Below are positions 9,047-16,248 of a stretch of 64,000 bases of DNA, piece after piece. How positions within the stretch are numbered: the first letter of the stretch is position 1; every line of letters starts with the position of its first letter. The notes beneath the pieces were generated by a model. That model was given only the letters and a program-made list of their open reading frames with translations, did not search any database and was not told the DNA's origin. Origin of the DNA: Sedimentitalea xiamensis. Its GTDB lineage: Bacteria > Pseudomonadota > Alphaproteobacteria > Rhodobacterales > Rhodobacteraceae. The DNA is taken from the NCBI RefSeq assembly GCF_030164465.1, contig NZ_JASNJE010000015.1, positions 1 to 64,000 of the forward strand. Direction: 5' to 3'. Made by a program: the position numbers and the translations under genes.

Positions 9047-9204
9047 GGTCTGGGTCCTTTCGGGTTGAGAACGGCATCTTGAAGCCAATGGTCGTCCGGA
9101 TGGCGGAGCGCGCGGCGCGGGCCTTTCAGTTCCAGCCATCCCGACAACCTGGAGCGGCGGCGGCGATGAAGCAGCATTGTTCCGCGTGGCACCTCGTAAA
9201 TCAT
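9043..9204 (-). CDS. possible small basic protein upstream of the cupin gene
   Basis: A 53-codon frame starts MIYEVPRGTMLLHRRRR and ends KGPRP. Its TGA overlaps the cupin ATG as ATGA, the layout of translationally coupled genes, and AGGA sits about nine bases before its ATG. The product is rich in arginine and matches nothing I recognise. It may be a real small gene, a leader peptide controlling the cupin gene, or chance. Confidence 0.3.
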   Translation of the reverse strand: MIYEVPRGTMLLHRRRRSRLSGWLELKGPRRALRHPDDHWLQDAVLNPKGPRP

Positions 9205-9481
9205 TGTCTTGTCCTGACTTCTTGTCGTTGTGCGGTGGCAAGGTCGCCGCCATGTGACAAGGTATAGGGACGACAGAACGGCCCCGCTTGGCGGAGAGTT
9301 GGAGATGTTCTGGAGGTTCCTTGGAGAATGCTGCGGATCGAAATATGTCATTGTCTTAGCGTCATACTTTCATATGTCAGCCGATGCGCCACCTCGTGGA
9401 TCGGGCGAAAATGCCGAGGTTCCCGGCCCTTGGGGCAAATTTCTGTTGTCTTGATCAACGATCAGGCGGACAGTTTCCCGC

Positions 9482-11044
9482 ATGATCTACGCGTTCGAGA
9501 ATTTTGAGGTGGACCCTGCTCGCGCTGAATTGCGCAAAGAAGGCAGGCCCGTCCACATCGAACCGCAGGTCTTTCAACTCATTCATCTTCTGGTGACCGA
9601 GCCAGACCGTGTTGTCACAAAGGACGAACTTTTCGCAGGGATCTGGGGAGATCGGATCGTATCTGATGCCGCCCTGTCCAGCCGTATTCGCGACGCTCGA
9701 AAAGCCCTGGACGACGACGGTTCAGAGCAACGCCTGATCAAGACGGTGCAGCGGCGCGGTTTCCGTTTTGTCGGTATCTTGCGCCAGTCCGCGCTCGCCG
9801 GCGCCGCCAAGGACGCACCGCCGCAAGAGCCTGTGGAACAGGCCGAAGGAACGCGCCCGTCCATTGCGGTGCTGCCATTTCGCAGGGTCGGCCAAACAGA
9901 GGATTGGGGTGCGATTGCCGAAGCCGTGCCGGCAGAGCTGATCTCTTCGCTGTCCCGTCTCAGATGGCTGCGGGTCCTGGCGCGCGGGTCGGCCTTTCGG
10001 TTTCGCGACCCCCTGCCGGACTTGTCCGTCATCCGGTCCAGTCTCGGTGCCACCTATTGCCTGGCAGGTGACGTCGAGATTATCGGACCCAGGGTCGCGA
10101 TCTCGGTCGAACTGTCGGACACGCGCGACGGACGGGTGATCTGGTGCGAGACACTGTCGGGCGGGATCGATGACATCCACCGGATCAGGACCGATATCGT
10201 CCGCCTGGTCTGTTCCGGACTCGAACTGCACATCAACATTCACGAAACCGAGCGCGCCCGCCTGCGCCCGCCCGAAAGCCTGGATGCCTGGAGCCTCTAT
10301 CACCTTGGGCTCAACCACATGTATCGCTTCAATGGCAAGGACAATGCCATTGCCGCGGACTATTTCGCGAAGGCGACCCGTCTCGATCCCGGCTTTGCCA
10401 GAGCCTTCGCGGCCAGGTCCTTCACCTGCTTTCAGGCCGCTTTCGTGAACTATTCCTCCAACCGGAAGCTGGAAGTCGAGAATGCCAGGCGGTTTGCGGA
10501 AAGATGCCTCGAGATCGACCCGACCGACCCGTTCGGGAACTTCAACTTCGGGCGATCCTTCTGGCTGAACGGAGATCACGAAGCCGGCCAGACATATCTG
10601 GCGCGGTCAATCGGGATGAGCCCGAGTTTCGCGCATGGACTCTATGCCCGATCCCACGCCGAAATGATTGCCGGTCAAGGCGCTGAAGCGATCGCTTCTG
10701 CCGATGAAGCCATCGCGCTCAGCCCGCTGGACCCGTTTCTATACGCGATGCGCCAGGCCAAAGCCATGGCCCTCCTGCACCTGGGCGACTATGAGGAGGC
10801 CTGCCGGATCACGAATGCGGGCGCCCGTGAACCCGGTTCGCATTATATCGTGACGAGTATCGCGGCCGCGATCAACAAGGTCTCCGGCAAGGAATCGCAG
10901 GCTCGGCACTGGGCCGACCGGACCATCGCGCAACGCCCCGATGCCTCGATCGCGCAATTCTTCTCGGCGCTCCCTTTGCGCGATCCCGGTGTCCGGGGCG
11001 AGGTATACGGGGCTCTCAAGAGTCTCGGGTTTCCGGAAACCTGA
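9482..11044 (+). CDS. winged-helix (CadC/OmpR-type DNA-binding) regulator with TPR repeats
   Basis: This 520-residue protein opens with a Trans_reg_C winged helix (residues 1-100; FQLIHLLVTEPDRVVTKDEL and the RGFRFVG hairpin). A linker and a TolB/adenylate-cyclase-associated region follow (SIAVLPFRRVGQTEDWGAIAE, about 125-260), then a TPR array (about 265-510). The plan is that of the large CadC-like/AdeC-associated regulators found in alphaproteobacteria. No transmembrane segment is evident, so it should be cytoplasmic and sense through protein contacts. Targets are unknown. It stands alone between the cupin gene and sseA. Confidence 0.85.
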   Translation: MIYAFENFEVDPARAELRKEGRPVHIEPQVFQLIHLLVTEPDRVVTKDELFAGIWGDRIVSDAALSSRIRDARKALDDDGSEQRLIKTVQRRGFRFVGILRQSALAGAAKDAPPQEPVEQAEGTRPSIAVLPFRRVGQTEDWGAIAEAVPAELISSLSRLRWLRVLARGSAFRFRDPLPDLSVIRSSLGATYCLAGDVEIIGPRVAISVELSDTRDGRVIWCETLSGGIDDIHRIRTDIVRLVCSGLELHINIHETERARLRPPESLDAWSLYHLGLNHMYRFNGKDNAIAADYFAKATRLDPGFARAFAARSFTCFQAAFVNYSSNRKLEVENARRFAERCLEIDPTDPFGNFNFGRSFWLNGDHEAGQTYLARSIGMSPSFAHGLYARSHAEMIAGQGAEAIASADEAIALSPLDPFLYAMRQAKAMALLHLGDYEEACRITNAGAREPGSHYIVTSIAAAINKVSGKESQARHWADRTIAQRPDASIAQFFSALPLRDPGVRGEVYGALKSLGFPET

Positions 11045-11087
11045 TCTCGGAAGGCTCCGCAGAACGCTGATCTCGATTGCGGCCGCG

Positions 11088-11438
11088 ATGGCGACGCCGG
11101 TCCCGCGTTGCGGTTATCCGCAAGGGTGCCGATTTTGCGATCGCCGCGAATGGCCGCTGCGGCATTCGGAAATGCAATTGATCCTCGCCGTTCAAAACGG
11201 CCTGCCGATGACGGGAGCCGAACTGTCGGACGACATATGGAAGAGGGCCGTCAACCTGCGCCACGATGCCGACCGATCCGTATCTGCCGCGATATTCGAT
11301 TGTTTCGTCACTCCGCAGCCGGGTGAAAGTGCGCGGCGCGCCTGTCTGGCCTTGTCGCAACGGTCGGCGGATTTGCGGCATCATCCCGCATGTCTCGCGA
11401 CCGACGCCGGCCTTGCAACGCTCGCGGCGGGAAGCTAG
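11088..11438 (+). CDS. hypothetical protein (weak)
   Basis: A 116-codon frame lies in the 426-base space between the TPR regulator and sseA. It contains five cysteines, three of them early (CGYPQGC and FCDRREW), and a plausible helical stretch (EMQLILAVQNGLPM). There is no clear Shine-Dalgarno and no family that I know. Other frames here are open too. It is listed only so the space is described. Confidence 0.22.
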   Translation: MATPVPRCGYPQGCRFCDRREWPLRHSEMQLILAVQNGLPMTGAELSDDIWKRAVNLRHDADRSVSAAIFDCFVTPQPGESARRACLALSQRSADLRHHPACLATDAGLATLAAGS

Positions 11439-11471
11439 CAAAGGGGGCGCAGGAAACAAGGGGCTACCGAC

Positions 11472-12326
11472 ATGCAGGACGATCCCAAGACGCTGGTGTC
11501 AACCGATTGGTTGGCGGCCCATCTGAAGAACCCGGATCTGCGGGTGCTGGATGGATCGTGGTATCTGCCCGCAGCGGGGCGCGATCCGAAGGCCGAATAT
11601 GACGCCGCCCATGTTCCGGGCGCCCGGTTCTTCGACATCGACGATATCGCCGACCACCGGTCCGATCTGCCGCATATGGCCCCGCCTGCGGAAAAGTTCA
11701 TTTCCCGGCTGCGCGCGATGGGCGTTGGCGACGGCCATCAGGTGGTTGTCTATGACGGGGCCGGGCTGGTGTCGGCAGCCCGTGTCTGGTGGCTTTTCAA
11801 GCTGATGGGCCAGCCCAATGTCGCGGTTCTGGATGGCGGGCTGCCCAAGTGGCAGGCCGAAGGCCATGAGGTCGAAGACCTCCCGCCGATGGTGCGGGAC
11901 CGCCACATGACCGTGCGGGTCCAGAACAACCTTGTGCGCGACGTGACACAGGTGAGCCAGGCCGCCAAGCTCGGCGACCACGCCATCATCGACGCGCGCT
12001 CGGCCGGCCGTTTCGCTGGAACCGAACCCGAACCTCGCGACGGTCTGCGGGGCGGGCACATACCCGGGTCGCGCAATGTGCCCTATTCCGACCTGCTCAA
12101 CGCCGACGGCACCATGAAGGAACCGGCGGACCTGCGGGCGATCTTCGAAGCCGCGGGCGTCGATCTTTCCAAGCCGGCCGTCACCACCTGCGGGTCCGGT
12201 GTCACCGCCGCCATTCTGAATCTGGCCCTGGAGCGCATCGGGAAACATGACCATGCGCTCTATGACGGGTCCTGGGCGGAATGGGGTGCCTTTTCCACCC
12301 TTCCCGTCGCAACCGGAGACGCCTGA
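11472..12326 (+). CDS. sseA: 3-mercaptopyruvate sulfurtransferase
   Basis: This 284-residue protein is made of two rhodanese domains (about 1-135 and 155-280). The second carries the active loop CGSGVTA with Cys240, the loop typical of 3-mercaptopyruvate rather than thiosulfate sulfurtransferases. It transfers sulfur from 3-mercaptopyruvate to thiols or cyanide in the cytoplasm. The Shine-Dalgarno AAGGGG precedes the ATG. Its stop overlaps the next start by one base (TGATG), so it is co-translated with an aminotransferase that could supply 3-mercaptopyruvate from cysteine. That link is inference. Confidence 0.94.
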   Translation: MQDDPKTLVSTDWLAAHLKNPDLRVLDGSWYLPAAGRDPKAEYDAAHVPGARFFDIDDIADHRSDLPHMAPPAEKFISRLRAMGVGDGHQVVVYDGAGLVSAARVWWLFKLMGQPNVAVLDGGLPKWQAEGHEVEDLPPMVRDRHMTVRVQNNLVRDVTQVSQAAKLGDHAIIDARSAGRFAGTEPEPRDGLRGGHIPGSRNVPYSDLLNADGTMKEPADLRAIFEAAGVDLSKPAVTTCGSGVTAAILNLALERIGKHDHALYDGSWAEWGAFSTLPVATGDA

Positions 12327-13510
12327 TGTTCGAACACCTCAAAGCCCAACCCGCCGACAAGATCCTCGCGCTGATGCAGGCGTTCAAGGACGATCCGCGC
12401 GACCGGAAGATCGACCTTGGTGTCGGTGTCTACAAGAACGCGGATGGCGTCACCCCTGTCATGCATGCGATCAAGGCGGCAGAGCATCGGCTGTGGGAAG
12501 AACAGGACAGCAAGGCCTATGTCGGGCTGGCGGGTGATCCGGCGTTTGCGGATGCGATGATCGGTCTGGTTCTGGGCGACAGTGTGGCACAGTCCAATAT
12601 TGGCGCCGCGGCGACGCCCGGCGGCACCGGCGCGTGCCGCCAGGCGTTCGAGCTGATCCGCATGGCCAACCCGGAGGCGCGGGTCTTCGTGTCTGACCCG
12701 ACCTGGCCCAACCACCTGTCGATTCTGAAATACCTTGGAATCGAAGCCATGGCCTATCGTTATTTCGACGATGAAACGCGGGGCGTCGATTTCGGCGGCA
12801 TGATCGAGGACCTGAAGACGGCGAAGCCGGGCGACGTGGTTCTGCTGCACGGTTGCTGCCACAATCCGACCGGCGCGAATCTGAACCTCACCGAATGGCA
12901 GGCGGTCATAGACCTGATGCTGGACAGGGGGCTGGTTCCGATGATCGACATTGCCTATCAGGGATTTGGCGACGGGCTTGAAGCCGATGCCGCCGCGACA
13001 CGCCTGGTGGCAGAGCAGGTTCCCGAATGCCTGATCGCGGCTAGCTGTTCCAAGAATTTCGGCATTTACCGGGAACGCACCGGCCTGTTGATGGCGGTGT
13101 CCCAGGATGCCGGCCAGCGCAAGCTCAACCAGGACACGCTGGCGTTCCTCAACCGGCAGAATTATTCCTTTCCGCCGGATCACGGGGCGCGTCTGGTGAC
13201 GATGATCCTGAATGACGACGGGTTGCGCGCGGATTGGGCCAGGGAGCTTGAAGACGTGCGCCTGTCCATGCTCGGATTGCGGCAGTCCCTTGCGGACGAA
13301 CTACAGCGCCTGTCCGGTTCGGACCGCTTTGCCTTTCTGGCGCAGCATCGGGGCATGTTCTCGCGTCTTGGAACCACGCCCGATAAGGTGGAGAAACTGA
13401 GGGCGGACTACGGGATCTACATGATCGGCGACAGCCGCATGAATATTGCCGGTCTGAACGCCCGAACCGTACCGATCCTTGCCAAAGCGATCGTCGACGC
13501 GGGCGTCTGA
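12326..13510 (+). CDS. aspartate/aromatic aminotransferase (class I, TyrB/AspC type)
   Basis: The 394-residue PLP enzyme matches the class I aspartate/tyrosine aminotransferase group: MFEHLKAQPADKI start, LGVGVYKN, GGTGACRQAFEL, HGCCHNPTGANL, and SCSKNFGIYRERTG with the PLP-binding Lys243. It exchanges amino groups between aspartate or aromatic amino acids and 2-oxoglutarate. Length is normal. The ATG at 12326 overlaps the stop of sseA; an earlier in-frame ATG at 12281 would lie inside sseA and is not supported by the family. A hairpin follows the stop. Confidence 0.93.
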   Translation: MFEHLKAQPADKILALMQAFKDDPRDRKIDLGVGVYKNADGVTPVMHAIKAAEHRLWEEQDSKAYVGLAGDPAFADAMIGLVLGDSVAQSNIGAAATPGGTGACRQAFELIRMANPEARVFVSDPTWPNHLSILKYLGIEAMAYRYFDDETRGVDFGGMIEDLKTAKPGDVVLLHGCCHNPTGANLNLTEWQAVIDLMLDRGLVPMIDIAYQGFGDGLEADAAATRLVAEQVPECLIAASCSKNFGIYRERTGLLMAVSQDAGQRKLNQDTLAFLNRQNYSFPPDHGARLVTMILNDDGLRADWARELEDVRLSMLGLRQSLADELQRLSGSDRFAFLAQHRGMFSRLGTTPDKVEKLRADYGIYMIGDSRMNIAGLNARTVPILAKAIVDAGV

Positions 13511-13516
13511 TCTGCA

Positions 13517-13550
13517 TGCCCCCTTGTCGGCATAGGGCTGACAGGGGGCA
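13517..13550. terminator. hairpin between convergent genes
   Basis: TGCCCCCTTGTC (13517-13528) pairs with GACAGGGGGCA (13540-13550), leaving one bulged base. It lies between the converging aminotransferase and periplasmic protein genes and may end both transcripts. There is no T tract. Confidence 0.45.
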
Positions 13551-13591
13551 ATCCGAACGGGTTCGGCTTGTGCTGAAACGGGCGGTTTGAT

Positions 13592-14095
13592 CTACTCCAG
13601 CAGGCTTTCGTTGCATTTGCGGGCCATTTCGATGGCTTTGAACGTTCCTTCAAGGTTGACCGCGAAAGCGAATTCCTTTTCCGGAAACACCGTCATCACG
13701 TATTTGCGGGCGATATCTTCGACGAATTGCGGATCGTCCGACAGCACGTATCCGCCAGAGTATCCCTTGGTAATGTTGCCGCGCATCTCGGTCGCTTCGC
13801 CGACATAAAGGGTGCCGTCGATGTCAATCACGACTCCTTCGGTATCGCCGGCCTTGAGATCGGTCTTGCCCTTGGTGAAAACGCCGACATAGGCAACGGA
13901 ACGGTCCGTTGTCAGGCCCATCTGGACGACATTCTCGGCGGCGTCGATCTTTTCAATCAGGCAGGACATCTTTTCGTTATCGACAAAGACCTTCCAGCCC
14001 TCGGTTTCGCCATATTTTTCGAAGGTGTCGGCCCCGGCCCATGTCGCGGCGAAAGTGGCAAGAGCGGAGAGGGTAGCAGCAAGCTTGAAGTTCAT
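13592..14095 (-). CDS. small periplasmic protein of unknown function
   Basis: The 167-residue product has a clear signal peptide (KLAATLSALATFAATWAGA, cleaved near residue 22). A compact mature domain follows, including GWKVFVDNEKMSCLIEK and KGYSGGYVLSDDPQFVEDIARKY. Two cysteines (in MSCLIE and RKCNES) could form a disulfide. I do not recognise a named family. The start at 14095 begins the signal peptide; the open frame extends upstream without support. It lies behind the amtB terminator and is probably transcribed by itself. Confidence 0.75.
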   Translation of the reverse strand: MNFKLAATLSALATFAATWAGADTFEKYGETEGWKVFVDNEKMSCLIEKIDAAENVVQMGLTTDRSVAYVGVFTKGKTDLKAGDTEGVVIDIDGTLYVGEATEMRGNITKGYSGGYVLSDDPQFVEDIARKYVMTVFPEKEFAFAVNLEGTFKAIEMARKCNESLLE

Positions 14096-14250
14096 CAGTG
14101 TCTTTCCCTGTTGAGTTTCTGACACGCAAAAGCTGAAGCGTGGGAATGTAATGCTCGTGTGACTGCGGGGCGATTGCAAGGGATTTGAAGGGACACCCGG
14201 ATCGCGCGGCACTTTTGACGTCGGCCGCATTCGCATCACTGCCAACGCGA

Positions 14251-14278
14251 GCGGCCCCGGAGTTTGCACCGGGGCCGC
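14251..14278 (-). terminator. strong hairpin downstream of amtB
   Basis: GCGGCCCCGG (14251-14260) and CCGGGGCCGC (14269-14278) form a perfect 10-bp GC stem with an 8-base loop, 22 bases after the amtB stop. There is no long U tract, as is common in this group. Confidence 0.65.
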
Positions 14279-14299
14279 GGATTTGCTGAACTGTTCGGA

Positions 14300-15625
14300 T
14301 CAGCTCTTTGAGAATTCCGGATAGGCTTCCATGCCCAGTTCCGCCATGTCCAGACCGTTGATCTCTTCTTCTTCGCCGACACGGATGCCGATTGTCGCCT
14401 TGAGAATGAACCAGACGAGTCCCGACGTCACGACAACAAAGGCCCCGACGACGACGATGGAATACAGTTGGGTCATCAGGTTGGCGTCGCTGTTGGTGAA
14501 CACCACCGCGATCGTGCCCCAGATCCCCGCGAAAAGGTGAACCGGAATGGCGCCGACCACATCGTCGATCTTGAGCTTGTCGAGGAACGGCACCGCGAAG
14601 ACCACGATCACGCCACCGACGGCCCCGATCAGGGTGGCCGAGATCAGCGACGGTGTCAGCGGTTCGGCGGTGATCGACACGAGGCCCGCCAGCGCGCCGT
14701 TCAAGATCATCGTCAGATCGGGTTTCTTGTACAGAAGCTGGGTCAGGATCAGGGCGGCCACGGCGCCGGCTGCGGCGGCGGTGTTCGTGTTGCCGAAGAT
14801 CCGGCTGATGTCTGCGACATTGCCTGCGGTGTCCATGTAAAGCTGGGAACCACCGTTGAAGCCGAACCAGCCCATCCACAGGATGAAGGCACCCACGGTT
14901 GCCAGCGCCAGGTTGGAGCCGGGGATCGGGACCACGCGCCCATCCTTGGAATATTTTCCAATCCGCGGGCCAAGAATGATCGCGCCTGTCAAGGCGGCCC
15001 AGCCACCGACCGAATGCACGACGGTCGATCCGGCGAAGTCCAGGAAGCCCATCTCATTGAGGAACCCGCCACCCCATTTCCAGCTTGCCTGAACCGGATA
15101 GATCACTGCGGTCAGGACGATCACGAAGAACAGGAATGGCCAGAGCTTGATGCGTTCCGCCAGCGCCCCGGACACGATCGACGCAGTGGCGGCGCAGAAC
15201 ATCAGCTGGAAGAAAAAATCCGATCCGACGGAAGCATAGGTCAGATCGGGTTCGGCGCCGGTCAGACCGACCGGTTCCAGGCCGGTGATGCTGAACGCGC
15301 CGAGAATGTTGGTGATCGTCCAGCCGTCGCCGGGATACATCAGGTTGTAGCCAAGCAGATAGTAGAACAGCGAAGCGAGCGAGAACAGCGCCATGTTCTT
15401 GGTCAGCTGCATCGTCACGTTCTTGGACCGCACCAGCCCGGCTTCGAGCATGGCGAAACCCGCGGCCATCCAGAACACCAGAACCCCCATCACGAGGAAC
15501 ATGAAGGTGTTCAGAATGAACCCGATGTCCGCGTTGGTCGGCGTCGTGTCAGCCTCCTGCGCCAGCCCCAGCGTCGGCAAGGCGACAAGTGCGGCCGCCA
15601 GGGGGAGTGTCTTGAGAAGTTTCAT
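14300..15625 (-). CDS. amtB: ammonium transporter AmtB
   Basis: The 441-residue protein has a cleavable N-terminal signal and about eleven transmembrane helices of the Amt/Rh family. Family marks include GFAMLEAGLVRSKN, the DFAGSTVVHSVGGWAALTGA region with the pore histidine, and GGSQLYMDTAGNV. It conducts ammonium across the inner membrane. It follows glnK by 29 bases on the same strand, the conserved glnK-amtB pair in which GlnK blocks the channel when nitrogen is plentiful. The in-frame start at 15625 is chosen because it begins the signal peptide. Confidence 0.97.
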   Translation of the reverse strand: MKLLKTLPLAAALVALPTLGLAQEADTTPTNADIGFILNTFMFLVMGVLVFWMAAGFAMLEAGLVRSKNVTMQLTKNMALFSLASLFYYLLGYNLMYPGDGWTITNILGAFSITGLEPVGLTGAEPDLTYASVGSDFFFQLMFCAATASIVSGALAERIKLWPFLFFVIVLTAVIYPVQASWKWGGGFLNEMGFLDFAGSTVVHSVGGWAALTGAIILGPRIGKYSKDGRVVPIPGSNLALATVGAFILWMGWFGFNGGSQLYMDTAGNVADISRIFGNTNTAAAAGAVAALILTQLLYKKPDLTMILNGALAGLVSITAEPLTPSLISATLIGAVGGVIVVFAVPFLDKLKIDDVVGAIPVHLFAGIWGTIAVVFTNSDANLMTQLYSIVVVGAFVVVTSGLVWFILKATIGIRVGEEEEINGLDMAELGMEAYPEFSKS

Positions 15626-15654
15626 GTCGTCGTATCCCTTTGTTTGCCGCGGCA

Positions 15655-15993
15655 TCACAGCGCGTCCTCATTGGTTTCACCGGTCCGCACCCGAATGGCT
15701 TGCAGGACGTCCAGAACGAATATCTTGCCGTCGCCGATCTTGCCGGTCTTGGCCGCCTTTGTGATCGTTTCGACCACGAGATCCGCCATTCCGGCGGAGA
15801 CCACGATTTCCAGTTTGATCTTGGGTACGAAATTCACCGCGTATTCAGCGCCACGGTAGATTTCGGTGTGGCCGGATTGCGATCCGAAGCCTTTGATTTC
15901 TGTCACCATCATGCCGCGCACACCGGCTTCGGTCAGTGCTTCACGGACCTCTTCCAGTTTGAACGGCTTGATTGTCGCAATGATGAGTTTCAC
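15655..15993 (-). CDS. glnK: nitrogen regulatory protein P-II
   Basis: This 112-residue PII protein binds ATP/ADP and 2-oxoglutarate and controls AmtB and nitrogen metabolism. Tyr51 in the T-loop (GHTEIYRGAEY) is the site of uridylylation; KIGDGKIFV and the TGE segment near the C-terminus complete the signatures. The start is a GTG at 15993 with AAGGGG ahead of it, since the family begins MKLIIATIKPFKLEEVR. A longer ATG-initiated frame adds 14 foreign residues. Coupling to amtB supports glnK rather than glnB. Confidence 0.95.
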   Translation of the reverse strand: MKLIIATIKPFKLEEVREALTEAGVRGMMVTEIKGFGSQSGHTEIYRGAEYAVNFVPKIKLEIVVSAGMADLVVETITKAAKTGKIGDGKIFVLDVLQAIRVRTGETNEDAL

Positions 15994-16107
15994 CTCTATC
16001 CCCTTCACTAGGCGGGCAACCCCGCATGTTTGCACCCGCAGAAAAACGGGTCAGTGTCGGGTTGGGAAACGATTCCGGGCCGGAAACCGGGCAGCATTCC
16101 GGAAAAA

Positions 16108-16124
16108 TGCACAATTTTTGCACA
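16108..16124. promoter_or_regulatory. TGCACA direct repeat upstream of glnK
   Basis: TGCACA occurs at 16108-16113 and again at 16119-16124, so the repeats are 11 bp apart (one helical turn). TGCAC is the half-site of NtrC operators, and the position, 115 bases before the glnK GTG, fits. In a classical NtrC site the halves are inverted, not direct, so the assignment is tentative. The local sequence is A/T-rich compared with its surroundings. Confidence 0.35.
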
Positions 16125-16248
16125 AAAATCCAAACATGATGAAAATGTAGGCGAACAAGAAAGGCGATTGCCGGAGTGGACTCGCTCTCTACAAACGATT
16201 AACAGCGCGCTATTGTCGCCCAAACACCAAGGCCGGGCAGGGCTGATC

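Noticed and set aside
9451-9464. TTGATCAACGATCA before the TPR regulator as an FNR box
   Set aside because: The half-sites are five bases apart and the right half ends in G, so it does not fit TTGAT-N4-ATCAA.
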